Shown: positions 18,330-27,944 of the stretch, one piece after another
How positions within the stretch are numbered: position 1 is the stretch's first letter
Layout: every line of letters starts with the position of its first letter
Source: a cf. Phormidesmis sp. LEGE 11477
GTDB lineage: Bacteria; Cyanobacteriota; Cyanobacteriia; Phormidesmidales; Phormidesmidaceae
Direction: 5' to 3'
Assembly: GCF_015207105.1 (NCBI RefSeq)
Contig: NZ_JADEXO010000021.1
Location: forward strand, 1-61,243
DNA: 61,243 nucleotides
Position numbers and translations under genes: made by a program
The notes under the pieces: model-generated
Seen by the model: the letters and a program-made list of their open reading frames with translations, nothing else
The model's database searches: none
What the model was told of the DNA's origin: nothing

Positions 18330-18455
18330 GCCCAGACGCCATACAAAACCATACAAGGCCGAAAGAGATATCGGTTTAACAAATAAATCAACAAACCAAA
18401 CTGACAGCGTCGTTGCTATTCCCCACAGCCATCTATCCTCACAGGAGCCCTTCAA

Positions 18456-19244
18456 ATGACAAGCTTACAACCCGATCTAAACGGTGCTAGCACCGCAACC
18501 TTAGAAAAGTCACCGATCATCGTTGCCAAAAACGTCGAAAAAACGTACGACAATGGATTCAATGTCTTAAAGGGCGTGAGCCTAACGGTAAACAAAGGAG
18601 AAGTGGTCGTGCTGATGGGGCCGTCTGGCTCTGGTAAATCCACCTTTATTCGAACATTCAATGGCCTAGAGCCCTATCAGAAAGGCAGCATTGAGATCGA
18701 TGGCACTCCTATTTCTCATGGCAAGAAAGGAATCGAGCTAGTTCGCCGCGAAGTCGGTATGGTCTTTCAACAGTTCAACCTATTTCCGCATCTCACCATT
18801 CTTAAAAACATTACTATCGGCCCGATCAAGCTGCGCGGCCTGTCCAAGGCCGAGGCTGAACAGGTGGCGATGGAATTACTCGAAAGAGTCGGCATCGCTC
18901 ACCAGGCCGAAAAATATCCAGGTCAGCTTTCTGGTGGTCAGCAGCAGCGAGTAGCGATCGCCAGAGCCCTAGCCATGAAACCCAAAGTCATGCTGTTTGA
19001 CGAGCCCACCTCCGCCCTTGATCCAGAGATGGTGCGCGAGGTGCTAGATGTGATGCGATCGCTCGCAGAATCTGGCATGACCATGGTGTGCGTCACTCAC
19101 GAAGTCGGATTTGCCCGCGAAGTTGCCGATCGCATTATCTTCTTGACAGAAGGCAGCCTAATTGCTGATACGACCCCCGATCAGTTCTTCAACAATCCCA
19201 AAGAAGAACGGCTAAAGACTTTTCTTTCTCAGATCCTGCACTAG
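18456..19244 (+). CDS. amino-acid ABC transporter ATP-binding protein
   Basis: 262-residue ATPase of the GlnQ/HisP type. It has Walker [10 protein letters not shown] (about residues 50-58), Q-loop [10 protein letters not shown], signature [15 protein letters not shown], Walker [14 protein letters not shown] and switch [10 protein letters not shown]. It is full length. The leader CACAGGAGCCC precedes the ATG. It completes the import operon that begins at 15919, 126 bp after the binding-protein gene. Confidence 0.95.
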   Translation: MTSLQPDLNGASTATLEKSPIIVAKNVEKTYDNGFNVLKGVSLTVNKGEVVVLMGPSGSGKSTFIRTFNGLEPYQKGSIEIDGTPISHGKKGIELVRREVGMVFQQFNLFPHLTILKNITIGPIKLRGLSKAEAEQVAMELLERVGIAHQAEKYPGQLSGGQQQRVAIARALAMKPKVMLFDEPTSALDPEMVREVLDVMRSLAESGMTMVCVTHEVGFAREVADRIIFLTEGSLIADTTPDQFFNNPKEERLKTFLSQILH

Positions 19245-19408
19245 GATCTTGCCCTATCAAATTGCTGATCTTCGAATTGTTATGCGCTAGCGTTGGATAC
19301 ACCTACAGGCTAGCTGGCAATTTGCTCTCATATGGCAGTTTCACTGATAGAGAAGATGTGGGACAAAGTGGTGAACGCTTCAGTCACTATTCTATCGAAA
19401 ACAAGTTG

Positions 19409-20404
19409 CTACAAAGCTGATTCATCTAGGGAAAGACATAGTAGTCGGATATCGTTGCGCTGATATATCGTGATTGCCTCTATACGCGCCGATTTTACGA
19501 AAGAGGCACTGCGAACTTCCTGCTCAAACGCAATTTTGTATATGAATCTAGTCATATACGTTTCCTTGCTAGGGACAGATCGTGGTGTATCTCTTCGGAC
19601 TAGATCCATACATGGCCTTTCTTTCTCGAACCTGATGCGTCCTAGCTTATTGCGGTAAAGCTCGAGTGAATTAATTGTTCGCTCGAAGCGTTCTGCGCTT
19701 TTCTTCAGCAGAGCAAGATAGTCACGGCTGCTACTATTTTCAAAGTCTTCGTAGTTACATTTAAGAGTCTGTAGTTCGGATTTGTCCCAATGTGTGAATA
19801 TGCTGGGTAGGTGCTGCAAGCAAAACTCTTCCGACGCGCGCGCAAAAGATGTTTGAGAGAGATTCTGCTTAGTCGATTCTTGTGGTGGCTTCTTTTGCTC
19901 AACTGAGTTTTGCTGTGGATTTCTTTGCTCAACTGGATTCTGCTTGCTAAATCTACTGTATTGTTTGAAGAACTTCGGTGTGAATGACGCAAACACTGGA
20001 GAAGCTAAAATTACAGATAGGCTTTTCCAAAAGGAGGTAGCTAAACCGCTCCAAACAACCAGAGTAGTCAATCGGTTAGGCTCTAGTCCTTCTTGAAAGC
20101 CTGATATTATCCAATCTCTAACAATGAACCAGTAAAGACCTTGGCCTAGTATAGGCATGAAGCCTAACAACAGAGCACTCGCCGTGAGTGTAGCTGCAAA
20201 GAGATAGAAAAGCAGAAGGCTACTTGAGAAGCCGTACACAATAAAACCTGCTATCAACACGCTTGGGAACATGCCAAAGGATAGGACTGAGCCGATAAGA
20301 ACAACAGCGACGAATACTAAAACTATAAAAACGCCCAAGACGTCTTCAGCAACCGTCCGTAGAGCAGACTTAGAACTGTTTGATCTTTGCCTTCTATTAC
20401 TCAT
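19409..20404 (-). CDS. hypothetical membrane protein
   Basis: 331 residues that I do not recognise. The N-terminal 25 residues are basic and polar. Four or so hydrophobic segments span residues 22-120. A Gln/Asn/Pro/Lys-rich linker follows (about 165-195, with repeats of the type EQRNPQQNSVEQKKPPQ), then a soluble C-terminal domain of about 130 residues with no known motif. It is convergent with the ABC operon. Its 5' side faces a 421-bp gene-free stretch. Confidence 0.6.
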   Translation of the reverse strand: MSNRRQRSNSSKSALRTVAEDVLGVFIVLVFVAVVLIGSVLSFGMFPSVLIAGFIVYGFSSSLLLFYLFAATLTASALLLGFMPILGQGLYWFIVRDWIISGFQEGLEPNRLTTLVVWSGLATSFWKSLSVILASPVFASFTPKFFKQYSRFSKQNPVEQRNPQQNSVEQKKPPQESTKQNLSQTSFARASEEFCLQHLPSIFTHWDKSELQTLKCNYEDFENSSSRDYLALLKKSAERFERTINSLELYRNKLGRIRFEKERPCMDLVRRDTPRSVPSKETYMTRFIYKIAFEQEVRSASFVKSARIEAITIYQRNDIRLLCLSLDESAL

Positions 20405-20825
20405 GTATCTTCTCTTTGCCTATCGTTGAGTATCTACATAAGATGGACTGATTGCAACTATGCGCCGGACTATGCCGGGTGTCGCTATTTGCCAACTATT
20501 TCAGGACTGTGTATCTGACGGTGGCAGTGACAAAACAGCAAGGTTAGTTCTGGCATTGCTGAACAGACAGTATGAGTTTAAGCCCTAAGTCCAAACATAT
20601 CGAAATTTGTAGAAATCAGTTCATACCCTCATTCAGCAACGCCCTTAACTTTACTGAACGAAGGTTGTCGTCTCGCCAAATAGTGAGCGCCGAATGCAGG
20701 ATTAATATTCAGCGCAGGTCACCGTAGTATCAAACCTTCTCATGTGAGCAGTGAATGCTAGTTTTGGTATCTAATTTGACAATTTTTTACACTATATTCA
20801 GTCGTCAAATAAAGGAACCGATCAT
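20405..20825. other. gene-free stretch between divergent genes
   Basis: This lies between the divergent genes at 20404 and 20826 and should hold both promoters. A 42-codon frame at 20460-20588 is present but has no supporting features. Just before the plus-strand gene, AAAGGAA at about 20811 is a good ribosome binding site. A TTGACA at about 20776 lacks a properly spaced -10. I see nothing else. Confidence 0.4.
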
Positions 20826-21122
20826 ATGAAAACCTATACTGCTCCCGCTTTTCAGCTCAACCAGGCTTACTGGCCTCTACGTCGTAGTGCGATCGCATCA
20901 AACCAGTCAAAAGGGCAATCAGATCTCAAGCGCTGGCTGAAAAATCTGTTCCGTACGCTCCTTTCGCAAATGGCAGGAACTGCTGAGCCCCAGGTGTGGT
21001 CAACCCAAGACACTGCTGGTCAGGTTTTATGGAATGCCTACGATGGTGCGTCTGGAAAAATTATTCGCAATGCGTCAGAGACAGAAATGAGAATTTGGCT
21101 AGAGAACCGCTACCAGTTCTAG
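20826..21122 (+). CDS. small conserved cyanobacterial protein of unknown function
   Basis: 98 residues. The C-terminal half (VWSTQDTAGQVLWNAYDGASGKI...SETEMRIWLENRY) has the pattern of a small family common in cyanobacteria, with DxxGxxxWxxYD and SExExRxWLExRY. The N-terminal half is basic and variable. There is no membrane segment. An AAAGGAA sequence sits upstream of the ATG at a suitable distance. The function is not known; the family recall is from memory and not checked. Confidence 0.7.
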   Translation: MKTYTAPAFQLNQAYWPLRRSAIASNQSKGQSDLKRWLKNLFRTLLSQMAGTAEPQVWSTQDTAGQVLWNAYDGASGKIIRNASETEMRIWLENRYQF

Positions 21123-21332
21123 TCTTTGAGCACGCAGCACTAGGATACCAGCGAAATACAGTCATACCGAAAGAAGCAAAGGTGCAGGTGACTTCAATCA
21201 TCCGGTTAGTTGCCTGCAGCGTTGAATTACTATCCACCAGAAGGATATGCATAAATTGATAGGACTCAAGAGAGCACCAGATTACGCTAGATGTCTGAAG
21301 CAGGAAACCAACGATACCCCTAAACTCAGTTT

Positions 21333-22652
21333 CTAAAATTCCGGGGCTAAAAGATTAGGTAACCATAGAGAGAGTCCTGGGAAAAGGTTGACGATGATCA
21401 AGCAAAGCAGCATCACCCCCAAAAAGTAGCTTAGGGGCTTGAGAATTTGAGAAATTGAAATATTTGCCACCGCACAGGTTATTAGCACAACAGAAGCGAC
21501 TGGTGGAGTCTGCTGACCAATACCCAAATTCAAGGTCACAATCAAGCCAAAATGCACTGGGTCAATGCCTAATTGTTCTACTAGAGGAATAAAGATAGGC
21601 ACCAACATCAGAATTGCGGGAGTGCCGTGAATGACTGTGCCCGCGAATAGGAAAAAGAGATTAAGTAGGATTAAAACAATCCAGTAGTTGTCAGAAACGT
21701 TTAGAATACCCTCTGCAATATCTTGAGGGATACGCTGCCGCGTTAGATACCATCCAAGCAGCGAAGACGTAGACACGATGAAGATCAGCATGGCCGTCCG
21801 TTGGCCCGCTAATCGCAGCACTGAAACTAGCTGCCTAACCGACACATTCCGATAAACTCCAGCGGCAAGCACTAGGGCGACAACAGCAGCAATTCCACCG
21901 GCTTCGGTCGCTGTAAAAACGCCACCCAGCAATCCCCACAGCACTAGAACCGGAATTGTCAAAGGTAACAGAGCAGACTTCCCTGTATCTGCAACTCGAC
22001 GCCAGCTGAACTTATGCTCAACTGGATAATCCTCTTTGACAGAAACGCCGTAGGCAGCGGCAATCAAACCACTTGCGACTAACAACCCTGGAACGATTCC
22101 GGCTGTGAATAGCCTAGCAACTGACGTGCCTGACACGTAGGCATAGAGAATGAGATTGAGGCTAGGAGGAACAATAATGGATAAAGTTGCTGACGTTGCC
22201 GTCACCGCCGCCGCAAAGTTAACTGCAAATCCTCGCTTTTCCATCTGAGGAATCATGACAGAGCCAATTGCCGCTGCATCTGCCGTTGCTGTCCCTGAGA
22301 TTCCTGCAAAAAATAGCGAAGTAACAATGTTCACATGGGCTAGTCCGCCGCGAATGTGACCCACCAAGCTACTCGCAAAATTAATCAGGCGACTGGCGAT
22401 ATCTCCCTCATTCATCAATTCCCCAGTCACCATAAACAGCACGGCAGCAGCAAGTAGATAGTTATTTGCCCCGCCGAAGGGAATGACGCCGATGATAGCA
22501 GGATCTACCGCCGGGTCAAGCATGATTGCGATCGCCGCAGTTGTTCCTAATGCAAAGGCAATCGGCATCCCCATTAGGATAAACAGCACAATTAGGAAAA
22601 CAATCAAATATCCGTAATTTAGACTCGCTAAGCCCAAAGCGAAAGCAGCCAC
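21333..22652 (-). CDS. dctM: TRAP transporter large permease (DctM)
   Basis: 439-residue integral membrane subunit of a tripartite ATP-independent periplasmic transporter, with about 12 hydrophobic helices. Typical segments include LFILMGMPIAFALG, FFAGISGTATADAAAIGSVMIPQM, VPPSLNLILYA and LNLGIGQQTPPVASVVL. It uses an ion gradient to import an organic acid. It is the last gene of a three-gene operon (binding protein, small permease, large permease) and starts 32 bp after dctQ. The substrate is unknown. Confidence 0.93.
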   Translation of the reverse strand: MAAFALGLASLNYGYLIVFLIVLFILMGMPIAFALGTTAAIAIMLDPAVDPAIIGVIPFGGANNYLLAAAVLFMVTGELMNEGDIASRLINFASSLVGHIRGGLAHVNIVTSLFFAGISGTATADAAAIGSVMIPQMEKRGFAVNFAAAVTATSATLSIIVPPSLNLILYAYVSGTSVARLFTAGIVPGLLVASGLIAAAYGVSVKEDYPVEHKFSWRRVADTGKSALLPLTIPVLVLWGLLGGVFTATEAGGIAAVVALVLAAGVYRNVSVRQLVSVLRLAGQRTAMLIFIVSTSSLLGWYLTRQRIPQDIAEGILNVSDNYWIVLILLNLFFLFAGTVIHGTPAILMLVPIFIPLVEQLGIDPVHFGLIVTLNLGIGQQTPPVASVVLITCAVANISISQILKPLSYFLGVMLLCLIIVNLFPGLSLWLPNLLAPEF

Positions 22653-22684
22653 AGCTAAACCTCTTCTCTAATGGTTGACTTTTC

Positions 22685-23239
22685 TTAGGCTGATGTACCT
22701 TCGTAATCGTCGTGATTAGGCGCAGAGCCAGGAGGGGTGGGAGAATGCCATACCATCACCAGCTCACGACTAAAGGCAAGGATCATAATCAACCCACACA
22801 CAGGAATGACGGCCCTAAACAGCGCCTGAGGCAAATCTAGAGTGATTAGACTGGTCTGCCCAGTCGTTATAGTGATCACCCAGCCGTAGTAAGTTAAGGC
22901 GACTAAAAAAAACTGTACAAGGAGCAGGTTGATTGTTTGAACGATCTGTCTCAATCGTCGAGGTAATAACGAAAGTAAGCCATCAAAGGCGAGGTGACCG
23001 TTGTACCGGGCTAGCCATGCCGCCCCAAAAAAGGTGAGGCACATCAGCAATAAACCCGGTAGTTCTTCTCCCCAAGAAAATGAGTTGTTCAGCACATACC
23101 GGGCAAATACAGTTGCCACAACTGCTATCGAGATAGCTAAAGCGAGTGCTACAACAATCCAATCTACAAGGGTAAAAATGAATCGGTCAATTCTTGAAAT
23201 CCACCATATAAAAGATTCTTTCCGAGACAATTTCGTCAT
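22685..23239 (-). CDS. dctQ: TRAP transporter small permease (DctQ)
   Basis: 184 residues with four transmembrane helices and the DctQ-family segment FARYVLNNSFSWGEELPGLLLMCLTFFGAAWLARYNGHLAFD (shown in part: FSWGEELPGLLLMC and AARYNGHLAFD-like). It starts 2 bp after the dctP stop, so it is probably coupled, and precedes dctM. It joins the large permease in the membrane. Confidence 0.9.
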   Translation of the reverse strand: MTKLSRKESFIWWISRIDRFIFTLVDWIVVALALAISIAVVATVFARYVLNNSFSWGEELPGLLLMCLTFFGAAWLARYNGHLAFDGLLSLLPRRLRQIVQTINLLLVQFFLVALTYYGWVITITTGQTSLITLDLPQALFRAVIPVCGLIMILAFSRELVMVWHSPTPPGSAPNHDDYEGTSA

Positions 23240-23241
23240 GA

Positions 23242-24303
23242 TTATTGCCCTAATCTGCTGTTAGCGTTAGTGCTGCTGGCATTGGCCTCAAGAGCGACCT
23301 GAGTATTGCCTAGGGACGCCAACGTGGCCTCAATCATGTCTGAACCAATTTCATCAATGAATACATCGCTGGTGTACAACGGCTGAGCCTTCTGTTGAAA
23401 AGCCTCGAAATCGACTTCATTAATCTCTATTCGCTCTTCTAGACTTGCCAAAGTTTCCACCGTATTGCTTGCGCCCCATTCGCGAGACCAATCACCCATA
23501 TCAACAGCGATCTGAGTCAGCGTTTCTCGAACATCATCAGGCATAGACGTTAGAGTTTGTTCGCTAAACAGCAAGAAAGTAGGCAAATAAACATGGTTGG
23601 AAATTGACAGATAATCTTGCACTTCATACAAAAGGGCAGAGTTGACGACATTGACTGGGTTTTCTTGTCCATCAATCACGCCTTGGTCTAGAGCGGAATA
23701 TACTTCACTAAACGATAGCGGCGTCGGGTTGGCTCCTAATGTCTGGAACATGGCAACTCGAAACGCACTATTTGGGGTACGCAGCTTTAACCCTCCCAAA
23801 TCAGCCGGCGTTTCAATTGGACGAACGTTGTTGGTAATGACACGGTATCCGTTATCCCATAAAGCCAGTAGCTCCATACCCTGATCAGCAAAACCTTCCC
23901 GCAGTAAATCTCCGGCGGGGCCGTCCATCATCGCAGTCACGTCATCACGACTTTCAAACAGGTAGGGTAAATCAAAAATAGCTGTACGGGGATTAATCTC
24001 CGCCACGCCTGATGCCGAGAGTGTAGCCTGATGGGTACCGACCTTGAGCCCTTGAAGCACATCTTGTTCACTGCCTAGAACCCCGCCGAAAAAGAGTTCG
24101 ATTTCAATTTCATCGGCTAGCTCACTTTCTACTCGCTCTTCAAATTCCCGCAAAAATACTCCGGCGAAAGAATCTTCTGGCAAGGAACTGCTAATTTCGA
24201 TAGCAGTCGGTGACGGGGAGCCATCAGTCACTTGTTGACCTCCACAGGCCACCGTAGCTAGAGCCAACAAACCGACACCGATAATATTACGTGGGCTAGT
24301 CAT
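23242..24303 (-). CDS. dctP: TRAP transporter substrate-binding lipoprotein (DctP)
   Basis: 353 residues. The signal sequence ends in a lipobox (ATVAC; Cys about 20). The mature protein has DctP-family segments, including GSEQDVLQGLKVGTHQ, FDLPYLFESRDDV, GMELLALWDNGYR, GGLKLRTPNSAFRV and LDQGVIDGQENPVNVV. The Arg in KLRTPN is the usual carboxylate-binding residue, so an organic acid substrate is likely. GGAG precedes the ATG. It is the first gene of the operon with dctQ and dctM. Confidence 0.92.
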   Translation of the reverse strand: MTSPRNIIGVGLLALATVACGGQQVTDGSPSPTAIEISSSLPEDSFAGVFLREFEERVESELADEIEIELFFGGVLGSEQDVLQGLKVGTHQATLSASGVAEINPRTAIFDLPYLFESRDDVTAMMDGPAGDLLREGFADQGMELLALWDNGYRVITNNVRPIETPADLGGLKLRTPNSAFRVAMFQTLGANPTPLSFSEVYSALDQGVIDGQENPVNVVNSALLYEVQDYLSISNHVYLPTFLLFSEQTLTSMPDDVRETLTQIAVDMGDWSREWGASNTVETLASLEERIEINEVDFEAFQQKAQPLYTSDVFIDEIGSDMIEATLASLGNTQVALEANASSTNANSRLGQ

Positions 24304-24808
24304 ATTTACATCTCCAAATTTTGTCCCAATAGGTTACTTGAAGTGATTCAAGAACCCCTACAAACATTTAATTGAAAAGAAGGTTCGCTGATTATCCAAG
24401 TCACAGTCGACTAATGGCTCTGCTGGGCTACAACTCGGTCTCGTAATCTGTTGCATCTCAGAAGATATTCAATATGCGCGTCGCAAAGCCGCAAAGTTTT
24501 GCATACGAATTGCATACAATAAATTCGACTTAATTTGACAACATTTAATTAAGAACTCTAAAGCAAATTTACTTAGCAATCTGTAAAAATGACTACATGC
24601 CAAAACCGTGCTCGACTTCGCTCCATTGGCTTTGGTTTAATCTCGACAACGAATCCTTGGCAGACGTAGCTCATGATGCCTTGCAGTACCCGCTCGCAAG
24701 GAAACCAGAATACTTTGAACTGTTCTGATTGTTGAGAACGCTAATAAAAGGCTTGGTCAAGTTGCAGAAATTCAATTACCTCACTACTAGGCTATACCTC
24801 GACTTCAG
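24304..24808. other. gene-free stretch upstream of the TRAP operon
   Basis: About 505 bp between dctP and the 3' end of the TPR gene (both minus strand). It should contain the TRAP promoter. The part at 24480-24570 is AT-rich, and GCATACAATAAATTC has promoter-like composition, but I cannot name a -35/-10 pair. No ORF, RNA gene or strong hairpin was seen. Confidence 0.4.
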
Positions 24809-26206
24809 CTAGTTCCTCTTCATTTCGTCGGGGACGTCAAGTTCTGAGAGTTCTTGGCTGATCGCTTCTATTTGTTCAGTGAAATAATCTACCCGTAGAT
24901 CTAGCCTGTCGGCGAAGACCAAACCCTGTTGAAAAGTTTTGAGGGCTTCTGCTAGCTCGCCTTGTTGCCTGTAGATCTGTCCAAGGTTGTCGTAGGCGTT
25001 CATCAGGCCATAGTCGTTGTAAGCCTGTTGCTCGACTAGGATGAGCAGATTGTACGAAATCAAGGCTTCGCTTAGATCGTCAACAGTTCTGTAGAGCTGG
25101 CCAAGTTCTTGCAGGACTTTGGCAGAGAAGCTGAATTGCTCTAGTTGCTGGGCGGCGGCGTAGGCAGAGCGATAGTATCGAATAGCGTTGTTGGGCTGGT
25201 CTACGGCCTGATAGTTTTGGGCGATCGCAACCAATAAACCGGGTAGCTTTTCCTCTTCGCCTGTTGCTATGTATCTATCTAATAGGTCAGTTTGCGATCG
25301 CAGCGCATTTGGCCAAGACTCTGCCTGCTGATAGCTATACACCAGCCTCTCTAGATACAAGATTTCTCTATCGGTTTCGCCGCTTTCTCTAGCCTGCGCC
25401 AGCAAATCCAAATAGACATTTGCCGCCGCCGCAAACTTGAACCAGTCCAGATTCAACTCGGCTAGCGCGATCTGCTGAGCGGTAGCCGCTTGGTTGTTGT
25501 CTTCAGCTAGCACAATTAGCTGCTGATAGACTTCTACCGCCGAATCAATATCTCTGAGCGTGATAAATATTTCTGCTAGCGTCGTCAGTGCCCGCTCATC
25601 TGCTGATGGCACGCCGCTAATCGGCGAATCTTCTGGTCTGCCCAAATCCACACCGCCTAAAACCGCTTTAGGCTCAACGCCCAAATCCGTCTGCGCCGCA
25701 TTCCAGATCTCCCGCGTCCTCAGTGTCAAGAGCTGTATCGTCACCGGACGCTGCTGTTGCCAGGCCAAAGCTGCCACCCGCTCAATCGCCTCTAGCTCTG
25801 CGTCTAGGCCAAACAAACGCCTCAGCCGAACTTCTCGCAGCAGTAGATCGAACGCTTGCTGGAGCATTCCGGTTTGTAATAGTGCTTCGGCCTGCCGCTG
25901 AAGGCTCTCTAGATCAGCTGCTAACATACTGAGTTCTAGAGGACTGAGCGCTCTTTCGACCGCTAGGACGGGCAGCAGCGGATCGCGAGGGTCTTCCAAA
26001 GGATCGGCTAGAAAATCTTGTCTCTCTTGCGGGTCGAGCTGTTGCGCTTGGGCAGTTGGAGTCACCAGCGCTGTCAACGCTTTGGGTAGTGCTTTTGGCA
26101 GTGGGTCGAGCGGCATGCCTAACCAAACGGTACTCGATACCATGCTCGACAGGGTACAAAGCATGACAGCCTTCTGCATCAGCGCTGTTTGTAAGGGAGT
26201 GTTCAC
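24809..26206 (-). CDS. secreted TPR-repeat protein
   Basis: 465 residues. A signal peptide (about residues 15-45, with a TAQAQ-type cleavage region) is followed by a helical body with at least six tetratricopeptide repeats, for example SAVEVYQQLIVLAEDNN, NAIRYYRSAYAAAQQLEQ, EALISYNLLILVEQQ and EALKTFQQGLVFADRL, as well as GLMNAYDNLGQIYRQQG. TPRs bind protein partners. The likely location is periplasm or thylakoid lumen. No enzymatic motif is present. It is divergent from hemC. Confidence 0.85.
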   Translation of the reverse strand: MNTPLQTALMQKAVMLCTLSSMVSSTVWLGMPLDPLPKALPKALTALVTPTAQAQQLDPQERQDFLADPLEDPRDPLLPVLAVERALSPLELSMLAADLESLQRQAEALLQTGMLQQAFDLLLREVRLRRLFGLDAELEAIERVAALAWQQQRPVTIQLLTLRTREIWNAAQTDLGVEPKAVLGGVDLGRPEDSPISGVPSADERALTTLAEIFITLRDIDSAVEVYQQLIVLAEDNNQAATAQQIALAELNLDWFKFAAAANVYLDLLAQARESGETDREILYLERLVYSYQQAESWPNALRSQTDLLDRYIATGEEEKLPGLLVAIAQNYQAVDQPNNAIRYYRSAYAAAQQLEQFSFSAKVLQELGQLYRTVDDLSEALISYNLLILVEQQAYNDYGLMNAYDNLGQIYRQQGELAEALKTFQQGLVFADRLDLRVDYFTEQIEAISQELSELDVPDEMKRN

Positions 26207-26320
26207 AGTTGTTTATAGAACTTTATGCTTTGACAATAGAGCACGCTCTAATTGGGATATTCTAGTGATCTTGCGTGAAAACGCCGCAGTCAAGTCACCA
26301 TAGCAAACGCCCGCTTTAGT

Positions 26321-27280
26321 ATGTCTTCTAATGTTGCCACTCGGACCATCCGGATCGGTTCTCGCAAAAGCCAGCTAGCCCTGGTGCAAACTCACTGGGT
26401 TCAAGCCGAACTTAGCAAAGCGTTTCCAGATATCACCTTTGAGGTGAGCACAATGGAAACCCAGGGCGACAAGATTCTAGACGTCGCGCTTTCTAAAATT
26501 GGCGATAAGGGTTTGTTCACCCAAGAGCTAGAAGACGACATGCTCAGCCGCAAGGTTGATTTTGCAGTGCATTCACTCAAGGATCTGCCGACGCAGCTAC
26601 CAGAAGGATTGATGCTGGGCTGTGTGACCGAGCGCGAAGATCCGGCGGACGCTCTGGTCGTGCATGAAAAGCACCAGGACAAACAGCTCGATACGCTACC
26701 AGAAGGCGCGGTAATTGGCACGTCTTCCCTGCGCCGACTGGCTCAGCTCCGTCACCATTTTCCCCATTTCAAGTTCAAAGATATTCGTGGCAATGTCAAC
26801 ACGCGCCTGCGGAAGCTCGACGACGGTGAGTACGATGCAATTGTGCTGGCGGCGGCTGGGCTGAATCGATTGGATATGAGCGATCGCATTCATCAACTCC
26901 TCCCAGCCGAAATTTCCCTCCATGCAGTCGGTCAGGGCGCACTGGGAATAGAGTGCCGTAGCGGTGATGAGGACATTCTTTCGGTCATCAAAGTGCTAGA
27001 GCACTTGCCCACTGCTCAGCGCTGCTATGCGGAACGGGCCTTCCTTAGAGAGCTAGAAGGGGGCTGTCAGGTTCCCATCGGCGTGAACACTGGTATTGAA
27101 GGCGACACGCTTACCTTAGTCGGTATCGTAGCTAGCTTGGATGGACAGCAGCTGATCAAAGACACTGTGCAAGGGGCACCAGCGGATGCAGAAAGTATGG
27201 GCAAAGCGCTAGCCCAGCGTCTGCGTGAGCAGGGCGCGCAAGAGATCTTAGATGTGATCAATGCCCAGAATCGATCCTAA
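26321..27280 (+). CDS. hemC: hydroxymethylbilane synthase (porphobilinogen deaminase)
   Basis: 319 residues, normal length. It polymerises four porphobilinogens into hydroxymethylbilane on the way to haem, chlorophyll and bilins. Visible signatures are [11 protein letters not shown], the catalytic Asp in HSLKDLP (Asp88), [15 protein letters not shown] and the dipyrromethane-cofactor Cys249 in [10 protein letters not shown]. It starts at ATG 26321. It supplies the chromophore pathway used by the apc genes elsewhere in the window. Confidence 0.97.
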   Translation: MSSNVATRTIRIGSRKSQLALVQTHWVQAELSKAFPDITFEVSTMETQGDKILDVALSKIGDKGLFTQELEDDMLSRKVDFAVHSLKDLPTQLPEGLMLGCVTEREDPADALVVHEKHQDKQLDTLPEGAVIGTSSLRRLAQLRHHFPHFKFKDIRGNVNTRLRKLDDGEYDAIVLAAAGLNRLDMSDRIHQLLPAEISLHAVGQGALGIECRSGDEDILSVIKVLEHLPTAQRCYAERAFLRELEGGCQVPIGVNTGIEGDTLTLVGIVASLDGQQLIKDTVQGAPADAESMGKALAQRLREQGAQEILDVINAQNRS

Positions 27281-27390
27281 GTTTGGCTTTGACCCGCCTG
27301 AACTCGACCTATGGGGGATGTTTTGTTTGGTGCGATCGCCCAAATTATTAAGGCTGTAAGCCAACCATATTTATCCAAACTGTTTTATCT

Positions 27391-27819
27391 ATGAGAGTTC
27401 CCCCCGAAATTTCTTACCGAGGCGTCAATAAAACTGAGGCTTTAGAAACCTTAGTTGCCGAGAAGATTGCCAAATTAGAGAAGTTCTACAGAGAAATCAG
27501 TAGCTGCCATCTGGCGATCGAAAAAGTCCATGACCATCCCGACAGCGGCTCTCCTTACCGGGTGCGGCTCGATATCACCGTGCCCGAAGATCGGGAGATT
27601 GTCGTTGACAAAAGCCCTGATAAAGGTGTGCAGTATAAGCCTTTAGAAGCGATCATTCGAGACACTTTTGATATTGCTAATCGTCAGCTCAAAGAGATGA
27701 ACGAACAGCAGCACAACCATATGAAAACGCATGTTCCCGGTGAGCGCGAAATCAAGCTAGACGAGCTAGAAGAGGAAGTCGCTATTAAAGCGCCACCTGC
27801 TGATACGACTGCCGAATAA
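27391..27819 (+). CDS. HPF/RaiA-type ribosome-associated protein (short form)
   Basis: 142 residues, with the N-terminal S30AE-like fold (beta-alpha-beta-beta-beta-alpha): ISYRGVNKTEALETLVAEKIAKLEKFY, CHLAIEKVHDHPDSGSPYRVRLDITVPEDREIVVDK, then a helix and an acidic tail. Cyanobacteria usually also have a longer HPF/LrtA (about 190-200 residues) with a C-terminal dimerisation domain; that domain is missing here, so this is probably a second, short paralog. It could bind the small subunit under stress, but the role is inferred. Confidence 0.75.
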   Translation: MRVPPEISYRGVNKTEALETLVAEKIAKLEKFYREISSCHLAIEKVHDHPDSGSPYRVRLDITVPEDREIVVDKSPDKGVQYKPLEAIIRDTFDIANRQLKEMNEQQHNHMKTHVPGEREIKLDELEEEVAIKAPPADTTAE

Positions 27820-27944
27820 AGCCACCCGACAAAATCACTTCAGTCATTGCCTAACTAGCTGCTAGCCTCTCAACTCTTTTCATAGATTGGATCGCCTCAC
27901 TATAAACTTGAAACAAGAGGCAGTGATCTTACCTAAGGCTTGAT

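Noticed and set aside
20460-20588. 42-codon frame on the plus strand between two divergent genes
   Set aside because: Too short and without a ribosome binding site or recognisable features; likely chance in a promoter region.
20776-20806. TTGACA ... TATATT promoter for the small gene at 20826
   Set aside because: The spacer is about 11 nt, too short for a sigma-70 promoter.
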